Shown piece after piece: positions 1 to 7,186 of a stretch of 21,030 bases of DNA. The DNA is from Acidobacteria bacterium UBA7540 (GTDB lineage: Bacteria; Acidobacteriota; Terriglobia; UBA7540). The notes beneath the pieces are model-generated. The model had not been told where the DNA came from and searched no databases. It saw nothing but the letters and a program-made list of their open reading frames with translations. The position numbers were made by a program, and so were the translations under genes. The stretch lies in the NCBI GenBank assembly GCA_002478145.1, contig DLMI01000170.1, forward strand, positions 42,583 through 63,612, read 5' to 3'. Position 1 is the stretch's first letter; the number at the start of each line of letters is the position of its first letter.

Positions 1-429
1 GGCCGGGAGATCGAATGGCGAATCGGGAAATTGCCCTTCGTGGAGTGCGATCCAGCCTTGGTGAAGCAGGTTTTCGCCAACCTGCTGTCGAACGCCCTCA
101 AGTTCACCCGGCTGCGGGAACGCGCCGTGATCGAAGTGGGGGAAACGAGGCAGGATGGCCGAGCCGTGATCTTTGTTCGCGACAACGGGGTCGGCTTCAG
201 CATGAAGTACGTTGACAAGCTTTTTGGAGTTTTTCAGCGGCTCCATCGCCCCGAGGACTTCGAGGGAACAGGCATCGGACTGGCCACCGTCCAGCGCATT
301 GTCCACAAACACGGCGGACGCACCTGGGCGGAGGGAGAGTTGAACAAGGGCGCTACTTTTTACTTCACTTTGGAGGCTGTCGAGAGCCGTCCTGGGGAAA
401 GCAATTCCTTGCCTAGAGGTGCCGCATGA
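1..429 (+). CDS. Sensor histidine kinase, C-terminal ATPase domain (5' end outside window)
   Basis: The frame is open from base 1, so this is the C-terminal part of a longer kinase. It shows a complete HATPase_c domain: an N-box (NLLSNALKF, about residues 27-35 of the visible part), the G1 box DNGVGF, an F-box-like segment LFGVFQRLHRPEDF, and the G2 box GTGIGLATV. The RLHRPEDFEGTGIGL stretch is typical of kinases linked to bacteriophytochrome or PAS/GAF sensors, which usually pair with small Rcp1-type response regulators. The domain binds ATP and phosphorylates a histidine that lies upstream of the window. The stop codon overlaps the start of the next gene (ATGA at 426-429), and that gene is exactly such a small regulator, so the two are probably translationally coupled partners. 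The sensory input cannot be seen. Confidence 0.9.
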   Translation, partial: GREIEWRIGKLPFVECDPALVKQVFANLLSNALKFTRLRERAVIEVGETRQDGRAVIFVRDNGVGFSMKYVDKLFGVFQRLHRPEDFEGTGIGLATVQRIVHKHGGRTWAEGELNKGATFYFTLEAVESRPGESNSLPRGAA

Positions 430-887
430 TAAGTCAAGACGTAGAAATACTCCTGGTTGAAGATAATCCGGACGACCTCGAGCTGACCTTGCACGCCTTG
501 CGTCAGGAGAGATTAGCGAATCATATTGAGGTGGCACGTGACGGCGAAGAAGCTCTGGATTTTCTCTTTTGCCGCGGCCCTTGGGTGCAGCGCAGCTTCG
601 AGCAGGCTCCCCGTATTGTGCTGCTCGATCTAAAACTGCCCAAAGTGGATGGCATGGAAGTTCTGCGTGAGATCAAGAAGGACCCTCGCACCAAGGCTAT
701 TCCCGTCGTCATTCTAACCGCGTCTCGAGAAGAGTCTGACACGGTCAATGGGTATCACCTTGGCGCCAATGGCTATGTTCAGAAGCCCGTAGATTTCGAC
801 AGTTTTCGCAACCTTGTGAAGCAACTGGGGCTTTACTGGCTGGTAGTGAATGAACCCCCACCGCCCGCAGCCTTCCACGCGAAATGA
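426..887 (+). CDS. Single-domain response regulator (CheY/Rcp1-like)
   Basis: This is a 153-residue protein consisting of one receiver domain with no output domain. The acidic pocket is E12/D13, the phosphoacceptor is D68 in LLDLKLP, the switch Thr is T98 in VILTAS, and the conserved Lys is K120 in VQKPVDF. The loop with an FLF-CRG sequence after helix 2 and the long beta3 lead-in resemble Rcp1-type regulators that serve phytochrome-like kinases. The start overlaps the upstream kinase stop by 4 nt, and its own stop overlaps the next gene start by 4 nt. It therefore probably relays phosphate between the two kinases, or acts by protein contact. The pairing is inferred from gene order. Confidence 0.93.
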   Translation: MISQDVEILLVEDNPDDLELTLHALRQERLANHIEVARDGEEALDFLFCRGPWVQRSFEQAPRIVLLDLKLPKVDGMEVLREIKKDPRTKAIPVVILTASREESDTVNGYHLGANGYVQKPVDFDSFRNLVKQLGLYWLVVNEPPPPAAFHAK

Positions 888-3244
888 AGAAGGAGACGAT
901 GAGCAAAGCTAAAGCAGGCAACCCATTTCCCTCCGGACGCGCCCTTCGGATCTTAATTATCGAGGACGATGCAGCGGACGCCGAGCTTACAGTAAGTGTG
1001 CTGAAGCGGGCCGGCTACCCTTTGGCGTTCAATGTGATTGACTCTGCTACTGACTTCGAGGAGCGGCTGGCCCATGCCGATTACGATGCCATCCTCTGCG
1101 ACCACAACCTCGGGACCTGGACCGGTATGGAGGCTTTGGAAATCCTCAAGAGGTCAGGGAAGGATATCCCCTTTTTAGTACTGACCGGTGTCCTGGGTGA
1201 CGAAGCTGCCGTCGAGTATGTCAAGCGAGGCGCCGCCGACTACCTCCTGAAAGATCGCCTGGAGCGACTGCCGGTTGCCTTGAGCCGCGCCCTACAGGAC
1301 AAAACTCAGCGGGAGGAAGCCGCCCGGCTTCAGGAGCAAATTGCCTGCGCTAAAAGGGACTGGGAGCTGACGTTTGACTCCGTTCCCGACCCCGTCATGG
1401 TGGTGAACGAGGAGTGCGGCATTCAGCGTGCCAATCGTGCCTTGGCCGAGCTTGTGGGCTTGGAGTCGTCTCAAATCATCGGCAAGCATTGCTATGAAGT
1501 CCTGCACAGGTCGGACAAACCACGGGAAGACTGCCCGCACCAGTGCCTGTTGAAAACCGGGACGGAGGCCAGAAGTGATCTGGAGGAACCTTGGCTTGGG
1601 AAGATCTTCGACCTCACCACCAGCCCTCTCCGTGACAGCAGCGGGGCATTGAAGGGTAGCGTCAACGTGCTGCGGGATATCACGGCGCGCCAGCGGGCGG
1701 AGGAAGCGCTCCGCGCAAGCGAAGCACAATTCAGAAGGTTCATCGAAAACTTGCCCCTGGGAGTTTATCGGAGCATGCCGGACGGGCGCGTGCTGATGGC
1801 GAATCCCGCGCTGCTCCGAATGTTGGGGTACGACTCGTGGCAGGAATTGGCATTTCGAAATGTTAAGGGCGAGGGTTTTGAGGCTGGCTACCCCCGAAGC
1901 GCATTTCGTGAGCAAATCGAGCGGGAAGGCGAAGCCAAGGGCCTTGAGGCGGCTTGGAAAAGACGAGATGGGTCGGTGATATTTGTTCGGGAATCTGCCA
2001 GAGCGTTCCGTGCAGATGATGGAAGAGTGTTGTATTACGACGGCATCGTTGAAGACGTCACGGAGCGCAGGCGACTCGAGGAGCAGCTTCGCCAGGCACA
2101 GAAGATGGAAGCGGTGGGACGCCTTGCGAGTGGGGTAGCTCACGACTTCAACAATCTATTGACGATCATTATGGGATATAGCGATCTCCTGTTGGAGAGA
2201 GTCTCCCTTCCCGACGGGATGCGCTCCCCTGTGAAGGAGATCGAGAAGGCGGCGGACCAGGCTGCCTCGCTCACGCGCCAATTGCTCGCTTTCGCCCGCA
2301 AGCAAGTGCTGCAACCGCACATCGTTGATCTGAACAGCCTGCTGACGAACGTGGATAAGATGCTGCGGCCAATGATTGGAAAGAACATCGAACTGGTCAC
2401 GCATCTACCCTCCGGACTGGGTCGCGTGAATGCTGACCCGGGACAAATCGAGCAGGTGATCATGAACCTGGCGGTGCACGCGCGGGATGCGATGCCCCAG
2501 GGCGGCCAGTTGACGCTCGAAGCGGCCAACGTCGAGTTGGATTCGAGCTATGCGAGCAGCCAGGAAAGCGTCTTGCCGGGCCACTATGTGATGATCGCAG
2601 TGAGCGATACCGGAATCGGGATGGATGCGGAGACGCGAGCCCGCGTCTTCCAGCCTTTCTTCACCGCCAAACAACGGGGTGAGGGGATGGGACTGGCGCT
2701 CGCTACGCTCTACGGGATCGTCAGACAGAGCGAGGGCCACATCTGGGTCTACAGCGAACCGGGGAAGGGTACGACATTTAAGGTCTATCTGCCTCGAATC
2801 GACCAAGCGGTTGAGGTGATTGCTCCAACCCAAGTACCTGTTGATGACCTATCCCGAGGCTCCGAAACCATCCTCCTGGCTGAAGACGAGGAAGCAGTAT
2901 GTTCCTTGGTCAGGGGAGTCCTTGAATCCAGAGGCTACGATGTGTTGGAGACCAAGGGAGCAAATGATGCGCTGGAGATTGGCGAGCGGCATAAAAAACA
3001 CATTCATTTGTTGCTGACCGATGTGGTGATGCCCCAGATGAGCGGGAAGGAGTTGGCCGAACATCTGGCACCACTTCATCCGGAAACGAAAGTTCTCTAC
3101 ATGTCCGGGTATGCGGATCATGCCGTCGTCCAACACGGCCTGCTGAATCCAGGCACGGTTTTCCTCCAGAAGCCTTTCACGCCGGATGCTCTGACACTCA
3201 AGGTTCGCGAAGTACTGGATGGCGCCGCAGGTCAGAGGACATGA
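884..3244 (+). CDS. Hybrid histidine kinase, REC-PAS-PAS-HisKA-HATPase-REC
   Basis: This 786-residue protein has no membrane segment and should be cytoplasmic. The domains in order are: an N-terminal receiver (about 20-140; pocket E27/D28/D29, phosphoacceptor D73); PAS1 (about 155-270, with clustered Cys in CYEVLH and EDCPHQC); PAS2 (about 278-395); HisKA with phosphoacceptor H420 in GVAHDFNN; HATPase_c (about 500-640; DTGIGM, then GEGMGLAL); and a C-terminal receiver (about 655-780; phosphoacceptor D713 in LLTDVVMP, Lys in LQKPF). The N-box reads NLAVHARDAMP, so the usual Mg-binding Asn is His532. An alternative start at M6 (899) has AGGAG at 891-895, but only 3 nt away. The 4-nt overlap with the preceding regulator suggests one operon. 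The likely role is a phosphorelay node that both receives and passes on phosphate. Confidence 0.93.
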   Translation: MKKETMSKAKAGNPFPSGRALRILIIEDDAADAELTVSVLKRAGYPLAFNVIDSATDFEERLAHADYDAILCDHNLGTWTGMEALEILKRSGKDIPFLVLTGVLGDEAAVEYVKRGAADYLLKDRLERLPVALSRALQDKTQREEAARLQEQIACAKRDWELTFDSVPDPVMVVNEECGIQRANRALAELVGLESSQIIGKHCYEVLHRSDKPREDCPHQCLLKTGTEARSDLEEPWLGKIFDLTTSPLRDSSGALKGSVNVLRDITARQRAEEALRASEAQFRRFIENLPLGVYRSMPDGRVLMANPALLRMLGYDSWQELAFRNVKGEGFEAGYPRSAFREQIEREGEAKGLEAAWKRRDGSVIFVRESARAFRADDGRVLYYDGIVEDVTERRRLEEQLRQAQKMEAVGRLASGVAHDFNNLLTIIMGYSDLLLERVSLPDGMRSPVKEIEKAADQAASLTRQLLAFARKQVLQPHIVDLNSLLTNVDKMLRPMIGKNIELVTHLPSGLGRVNADPGQIEQVIMNLAVHARDAMPQGGQLTLEAANVELDSSYASSQESVLPGHYVMIAVSDTGIGMDAETRARVFQPFFTAKQRGEGMGLALATLYGIVRQSEGHIWVYSEPGKGTTFKVYLPRIDQAVEVIAPTQVPVDDLSRGSETILLAEDEEAVCSLVRGVLESRGYDVLETKGANDALEIGERHKKHIHLLLTDVVMPQMSGKELAEHLAPLHPETKVLYMSGYADHAVVQHGLLNPGTVFLQKPFTPDALTLKVREVLDGAAGQRT

Positions 3245-3258
3245 CTCCCTCCGCCAGA

Positions 3259-3506
3259 TGCCGATTTCAGCGCCACAATTCCTGATTGAGGCGGCGGATG
3301 TCAATCTGGACGAGCACTCTGGCTGGACCTACTTCGGCCTCGAGCCGGGACCGTACGTAACGCTGGGGGTGAGTGAGACGGGAAGGGGAATGGTCGCAGA
3401 GACGAGGGCCCATGTCATCGCGCCCTCCTTTTCCTCCACGGGGCGGACTCCCTCACTCGTAGAGTTCGTGGCGTACTGGATGGATGAAACAGAATTCACG
3501 ACTTGA
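3259..3506 (+). pseudogene. Decayed histidine-kinase ATPase domain fragment
   Basis: An open frame across 3219-3506 encodes a sequence that aligns by eye with the HATPase core of the gene just upstream. IEAADVNLDE matches LEAANVELDS, GPYVTLGVSETGRGM matches GHYVMIAVSDTGIGM, and VAETRAHVIAPSF matches DAETRARVFQPFF. The G1 Asp has become Glu (SETGRGM). The expected GTGLGL segment is replaced by an unrelated run (GRTPSLVEF), and there is no HisKA, N-box or start of its own. It looks like the relic of a second hybrid kinase, or of a duplication of the neighbouring one, left after deletion and frameshift. The frame overlaps the 3' end of the intact kinase in another frame; only the part from about 3259 shows the similarity. 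Confidence 0.6.
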
Positions 3507-3545
3507 CCTCCTGCCGCTCGGGGGACCAGTTGACTTTCTCTTCGC

Positions 3546-3551
3546 GAGGAG
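3546..3551 (+). promoter_or_regulatory. Ribosome binding site
   Basis: GAGGAG lies 9 nt before the ATG at 3561 and supports that start for the membrane protein. Confidence 0.6.
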
Positions 3552-3560
3552 TGATTACTC

Positions 3561-4322
3561 ATGCGGATATTCGACCAAATGGACCCCCGAAATCTCAACC
3601 GCCGTGAGTGGGAGCTGTGGATGTTGGCTCTCACCGTCATTCTCATTTTGGCCGTGGGCATGGCCTTGCTGATGTATCCCTCGGCTCTCTCCAACGACCT
3701 CATCGTGAACGGCACGACAAAACGCAAGATCTTCTTCGGCTTCTGCGCGCTTTCGGTCCTGCTGGTGGGCTACTTCCTGGACAGGCAGGTCGTGATCAGT
3801 CAGCTTCGCCAGCGGGTTGCGGAAGAGCACCAGCGGTTTGTGGCAATGCGGCACGAAGCGAGCGTGGACATGCTCGCGACCTTGCCCGGGTTCACCCTCT
3901 TTCGCGACCGCCTGGCCATGGAGCATCGCCGCGCCGCCAGTACTCATTTGCCTCTTTCGCTACTGGTTGTCCAACTGGAGCCTTCGCCGCAACTCCCTGA
4001 CAAGGACGAAATCGATACAGCGTTCGGTGACGCCGCCAAGGCCTTGACCAGGAAACTTCGCGCTGAGGACTCCATATATCGCTTCCGTCGCGGGGTCTTT
4101 GCCGTCGTCCTTCCCGGCGTGGGGACAGAGAATGCCTACCGCATCTCGAGTCGGTTCGCGGAGGGCCTTTACGATGCCTCGGGAGCGAGCACACGCTTCT
4201 TATTTGGCGTGCACGTAATCAATTATCCCGAACACGCCAGCACCGCCCGGGAGATGGAAGAGGCGGCCCGCTCCCTCTTCCCGACTGAGTGCCTTGCGGC
4301 GCATGAAGTGGAAGTGGCGTGA
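3561..4322 (+). CDS. Membrane protein with degenerate GGDEF domain
   Basis: This is a 253-residue protein. It has a short cytoplasmic N-terminus, two predicted membrane helices (about 20-39 and 57-73), a short charged linker, and then a cytoplasmic domain starting at about 100. That domain follows the diguanylate cyclase pattern: VDMLATLPGFTLFRDRL corresponds to the usual DPLTGLPNRRLF-RDRL start, and DSIYRFRRGVFAVVLPG sits where the GGDEF active-site turn belongs. The signature is RRGVF (176-180), so the catalytic acidic and glycine residues are gone and cyclase activity is not expected. The C-terminal half of the domain is also short. A role as a signalling or interaction module is possible but inferred. 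The start is supported by GAGGAG at 3546-3551. The next frame (GTG at 4319) overlaps its stop but does not look genuine. Confidence 0.8.
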   Translation: MRIFDQMDPRNLNRREWELWMLALTVILILAVGMALLMYPSALSNDLIVNGTTKRKIFFGFCALSVLLVGYFLDRQVVISQLRQRVAEEHQRFVAMRHEASVDMLATLPGFTLFRDRLAMEHRRAASTHLPLSLLVVQLEPSPQLPDKDEIDTAFGDAAKALTRKLRAEDSIYRFRRGVFAVVLPGVGTENAYRISSRFAEGLYDASGASTRFLFGVHVINYPEHASTAREMEEAARSLFPTECLAAHEVEVA

Positions 4323-4798
4323 ACGACCCCGAAAAAATTATCTCGAGGATAGAAGGTCATGCCAAACCATTCCACAAGGGCTGCCCTTCCATCATCTCAC
4401 CTGTGCATGGCTCGGAATCGGCACTACACCAGCCTCTCCGCCGCGCTGATCAATCCTCAACGCCCACGTATCCTCAAGGCAGTGGCAACGGAAGCTTGAC
4501 CGCCTTCACTGCTTGGGAGACGCCGCCAACCCTCGCTTCCGCGGATTGCCCTCCGCGTGTCTGTGGTTGCAGCAAGTGATAAACTGCAACTGGTGAGATT
4601 CGAAGGCGCGCGGGTGGTGCGGCGCGTGCGCGTCCCCGATTTCCGGCTGACAGCCGACGTTCGCATGCTGTGCGCTTCTTCTCCACTCGGCAGCCTCGGG
4701 GGTGAACAGGCTCTGGGAAGGGCTGTCCTTTCGGTTTGAGGTCGAAGAGCTCACTTGCGTCAGGGAATCCACAAGCCAGTGAGCCCAGTGGGGAGAAC
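4323..4798. other. Gene-poor spacer upstream of the SDR gene
   Basis: I find no convincing gene in these 476 bases. Two small + strand frames (GTG at 4319 to 4579, and 4557-4739) are rich in Pro, Ser and Arg, match no family I recognise, and are probably chance. One small symmetrical site is visible: GTTGCAG (4566-4572) and CTGCAAC (4584-4590), a perfect 7-bp inverted repeat with an 11-nt centre. It could be an operator or a weak hairpin. I see no clear terminator or sigma70 promoter. Confidence 0.5.
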
Positions 4799-5566
4799 AT
4801 GCACATAACTCTCAAAGATGAAGTCGCTGTGGTTACGGGCGGGTCCCGCGGAATCGGTGCGGCTACCGTGAAGGTGTTTGTGGCAGCAGGCGCGAAGGTT
4901 ATTTTCAACTATCATCGAGCAAACCGCGCAGCAAAGGAAGTCATCGAAACCTGTAAGGGCCTGGAGGGCCAGGCCATTGCTGAACGGGCCGATGTTTCAA
5001 GCATGGCCGACGCCAGGAGGTTGGTTGAGGCTGCGGTTAACCGTTTCGGCAAGCTCGATATACTGGTGGCTAATGCAGGCATTTGGAATTACAACCCCCT
5101 GCCTATCCAGAAAGTGGCGGAGAAGCAGTGGGATGAAATGATGGCCATAAACCTCAAAGGCGTTTATTCGCTGGTGCACCACGTCGTTCCCCAAATGATC
5201 CGCCAGAAACGCGGCCGCATTATCGTGGTTTCCTCGACCGCCGGGCAACGCGGGGAGGCTTTTCACACCCATTACGCAGCCAGCAAGGGCGGCCTGATTA
5301 GCTTTGTCAAAGGGCTCTCTACCGAGCTGGCACGACACGGCATCTTAGTGAATTGCCTCGCTCCCGGATGGGTGGAAACGGAAATGAGCACGCAGGTGTT
5401 GAACAACAGGCGCGAATACAAGAAAACAATATCCCTCATTCCCCTTCGTCGCTTCGCTCGACCGGAGGAAATTGCCCTGCCCATACTCTTCCTGGCCTCG
5501 CCCATGGCAACGTTCATCACAGGGGAAATCCTGAATGTAAACGGCGGGAGCGTTTTGTGTGGTTAG
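4799..5566 (+). CDS. FabG-like short-chain dehydrogenase/reductase
   Basis: This is a 255-residue classical SDR, the usual family length. The Rossmann cofactor motif is TGGSRGIG (13-20), and NAG is at 92-94. The catalytic tetrad is present: N118, S146, Y159 and K163 (YAASK). The C-terminal end ITGEILNVNGG is typical of 3-oxoacyl-ACP reductase-like members. It should reduce a carbonyl, or oxidise an alcohol, with NAD(P)H in the cytoplasm. The substrate cannot be read from the sequence, and no acyl carrier or fatty-acid gene is adjacent, so fabG is not assigned. The frame is open back to 4736, but ATG 4799 is chosen because the SDR fold begins right after it and GGAG (4792-4795) precedes it, with a short 3-nt spacing. 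It appears to be monocistronic. Confidence 0.92.
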   Translation: MHITLKDEVAVVTGGSRGIGAATVKVFVAAGAKVIFNYHRANRAAKEVIETCKGLEGQAIAERADVSSMADARRLVEAAVNRFGKLDILVANAGIWNYNPLPIQKVAEKQWDEMMAINLKGVYSLVHHVVPQMIRQKRGRIIVVSSTAGQRGEAFHTHYAASKGGLISFVKGLSTELARHGILVNCLAPGWVETEMSTQVLNNRREYKKTISLIPLRRFARPEEIALPILFLASPMATFITGEILNVNGGSVLCG

Positions 5567-5620
5567 AAAAGGGGGACGTGGAGCGCAAGTCGTGTGCTAT
5601 GCCGTAACGAGACAAGGGCT

Positions 5621-5626
5621 TATAAT
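5621..5626 (+). promoter_or_regulatory. Possible -10 box upstream of the LolA-like gene
   Basis: A perfect TATAAT is present, but no recognisable -35 box lies 16-18 nt upstream. Its last four bases fall in the 8-bp direct repeat that flanks the adjacent palindromic element, so an insertion next to it may have altered a promoter. This is weak evidence. Confidence 0.25.
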
Positions 5627-5630
5627 CTTG

Positions 5631-5747
5631 GGTAGTTTCCTAATATGGGATGTAGGGCAGGGTCCCGCAAGGCGGGACCGGCCTGGGCCGTCCCGTCCCA
5701 CCATGGTGGGAGACGAGGCGGCCCTGCATTCGAATTGGAATACTACC
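5631..5747. mobile_element. MITE-like palindromic element with terminal inverted repeats and an 8-bp target duplication
   Basis: The element is 117 bp. The left end GGTAGTTTCCTAAT (5631-5644) and the right end ATTGGAATACTACC (5734-5747) are inverted repeats matching at 11 of 14 positions. Identical 8-bp direct repeats TAATCTTG flank it at 5623-5630 and 5748-5755, as expected of a target-site duplication. Inside are a perfect 8-bp hairpin (GGTCCCGC 5661-5668 with GCGGGACC 5672-5679, loop AAG) and a 16-bp palindrome TCCCACCATGGTGGGA (5696-5711). No ORF fits inside, so movement would need a transposase from elsewhere. It separates the SDR gene from the LolA-like gene and would form part of the leader of the latter. 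Confidence 0.6.
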
Positions 5748-5767
5748 TAATCTTGCATGGGCCGAGG

Positions 5768-5774
5768 AAGGGAG
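5768..5774 (+). promoter_or_regulatory. Ribosome binding site that decides the LolA-like start
   Basis: AAGGGAG lies 6 nt before GTG 5781. The alternative in-frame ATG at 5757 has no such site, so GTG 5781 is preferred. Confidence 0.6.
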
Positions 5775-5780
5775 TTTGTT

Positions 5781-6581
5781 GTGCCTGAGCGAAGTTGCGG
5801 GGTACGAGGGATACTCATCGGGGCGGTTGTTCCCGCAGTCTTGCTTGGAGCAGTCCGGGGGGCGAGACTGCGCGCCGAGCAGAATCCCGCCGAGGTTCCT
5901 TCGCGCATCGACCCCAAGGCCCAACAAGTCATTGATCGCGTGATTCGGGCATTGGGCGGACCTGCTTTCCTGAATATGAAACGGCTGACGACCCGAGGCC
6001 GCATCTATTCCATCAGGGACGAGTCCACTTCAGGGTTCGCCCCTTTCGAGAGCGCCGTCGAATATCCGGACAAGCGCCGGTTTAGCTACGGGAAGAGGCC
6101 CCCTGTCATTCTCGTCAACAATGGCGACCAAGCATGGGAACTGGACCGGTACGGACAAACCTCCCAGGCGCCGGAGCAGGCCCGACGCTGGAGGATTTCC
6201 AATCGCTATTCGCTGGAGAATCTCCTCCGTCTCCGCATCCATGAACCCGGAATTCTCATTCAGCCGGGCGGTGTCGACTTTGTGGATAACGTCGCCACAC
6301 AAGCTCTGGACATGGTTGACCAACAAGGAACTCAATTGAGACTGGATTTGAATCGTCAAACGATTCTGCCGGTTCGCGTCACCTATCGCGTGCGCGACCC
6401 CCAAACAGGCGATTGGGACGAGTTCGCGGATGTGTACAGCGACTACAAAAACATCGAGGGAATCGTGACCCCGATGCACATTGCGAGGTTTTTGAATGAT
6501 GAACGAGTTTCTGAAATCTTCCGCAGCTCCGCCCACTATGACGACGAATACCCCTCCACCTATTTCCAACCCGTCCAGTAG
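5781..6581 (+). CDS. Exported LolA-like / outer-membrane lipoprotein-sorting-type protein
   Basis: The protein has 266 residues from GTG 5781. The N-terminus has basic residues followed by a hydrophobic run (GILIGAVVPAVLLGAV), then small residues before EQNPAE, consistent with a Sec signal peptide and a periplasmic location. The mature part begins with a helix (AQQVIDRVIRALGGPAFLNMKRL) and continues with alternating beta strands such as YPDKRRFSY, QAWELDRYG, LRLDLNRQTILPVRVTY and DEFADVYSDYKNIEGIVTPMHI. This is the pattern of LolA/LolB-like half-barrel proteins, in which a DYK-IEGI-P segment is common. The family carries lipids or lipoproteins, but this subgroup is uncharacterised, so lipid binding is inferred. 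ATG 5757 would add 8 residues and lacks a ribosome site. The gene precedes hslV by 36 nt. Confidence 0.75.
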   Translation: MPERSCGVRGILIGAVVPAVLLGAVRGARLRAEQNPAEVPSRIDPKAQQVIDRVIRALGGPAFLNMKRLTTRGRIYSIRDESTSGFAPFESAVEYPDKRRFSYGKRPPVILVNNGDQAWELDRYGQTSQAPEQARRWRISNRYSLENLLRLRIHEPGILIQPGGVDFVDNVATQALDMVDQQGTQLRLDLNRQTILPVRVTYRVRDPQTGDWDEFADVYSDYKNIEGIVTPMHIARFLNDERVSEIFRSSAHYDDEYPSTYFQPVQ

Positions 6582-6594
6582 CGGTTCCATCTGT

Positions 6595-6600
6595 TATAAT
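6595..6600 (+). promoter_or_regulatory. Possible -10 box for hslVU
   Basis: A perfect TATAAT sits 17 nt before the GTG start of hslV, with no good -35 box upstream. If used, transcription would start near 6607, leaving only about 11 nt of leader, just enough for GGAG at 6609-6612. Confidence 0.35.
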
Positions 6601-6617
6601 GCCTTGATGGAGCAAGC

Positions 6618-7160
6618 GTGAAGAATCATCCCAGAATGCGTAGTACGACTATTCTCTGCGTCCGGCGAGATGGACGGCTGGCCATGGGAGGCGACGGCCA
6701 GGTGACCATGGGGGAGAATATCGTCAAGCAGAAAGCCCGAAAAATCCGCCGCCTCTTCAATGAGAAAGTCCTGGCGGGTTTTGCCGGGAGCACTGCCGAC
6801 GCCCTCTCCCTTTTCACTAGGTTTGAACAGAAGCTTGAGGAGTATCACGGAAACCTGAGCCGCGCCGTTGTGGAACTGGCCAAGGACTGGCGCACGGACC
6901 GCGCCCTGAGACACCTCGAGGCGTTGCTCCTGGTCGCGGACGAAAAGAGCACCTATCTGGTGAGCGGCAACGGAGATGTGATTGAGCCCGATGACGGGAT
7001 TGTGGCCATCGGCTCCGGCGGGCCTTTCGCACTGGCCGCCGCGCGCGCCCTGGCAAAACACACGGCGATGACCGCCAAGGAGATTGTCGAGGAGGCCATG
7101 CGCCTGGCCGGGCAGATCTGCATCTTCACCAACGATCAGGTAACGATCGAAGAACTGTAA
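6618..7160 (+). CDS. hslV: HslV, peptidase subunit of the HslUV (ClpYQ) protease
   Basis: This is a 180-residue N-terminal-nucleophile (proteasome-type) threonine peptidase that forms a double hexamer capped by HslU and degrades misfolded and regulatory proteins in the cytoplasm. Recognisable blocks are [82 protein letters not shown] and the C-terminal [14 protein letters not shown]. The catalytic threonine is T10, counted from the GTG start. GTG 6618 is chosen because GGAG (6609-6612) lies 5 nt upstream; ATG at codon 7 is an alternative. With either start, residues precede the nucleophile, so a short propeptide must be removed. hslU follows after 26 nt in the same direction. Confidence 0.96.
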   Translation: MKNHPRMRSTTILCVRRDGRLAMGGDGQVTMGENIVKQKARKIRRLFNEKVLAGFAGSTADALSLFTRFEQKLEEYHGNLSRAVVELAKDWRTDRALRHLEALLLVADEKSTYLVSGNGDVIEPDDGIVAIGSGGPFALAAARALAKHTAMTAKEIVEEAMRLAGQICIFTNDQVTIEEL

Positions 7161-7186
7161 ACGGGGCGCTCCGAGCGCTGAATCCT

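Noticed and set aside
4319..4739. Two small + strand frames (GTG 4319-4579 and 4557-4739)
   Set aside because: Composition is Pro/Ser/Arg-rich and low in protein-like pattern, with no family signature and no ribosome site; the overlap with the preceding stop looks fortuitous.
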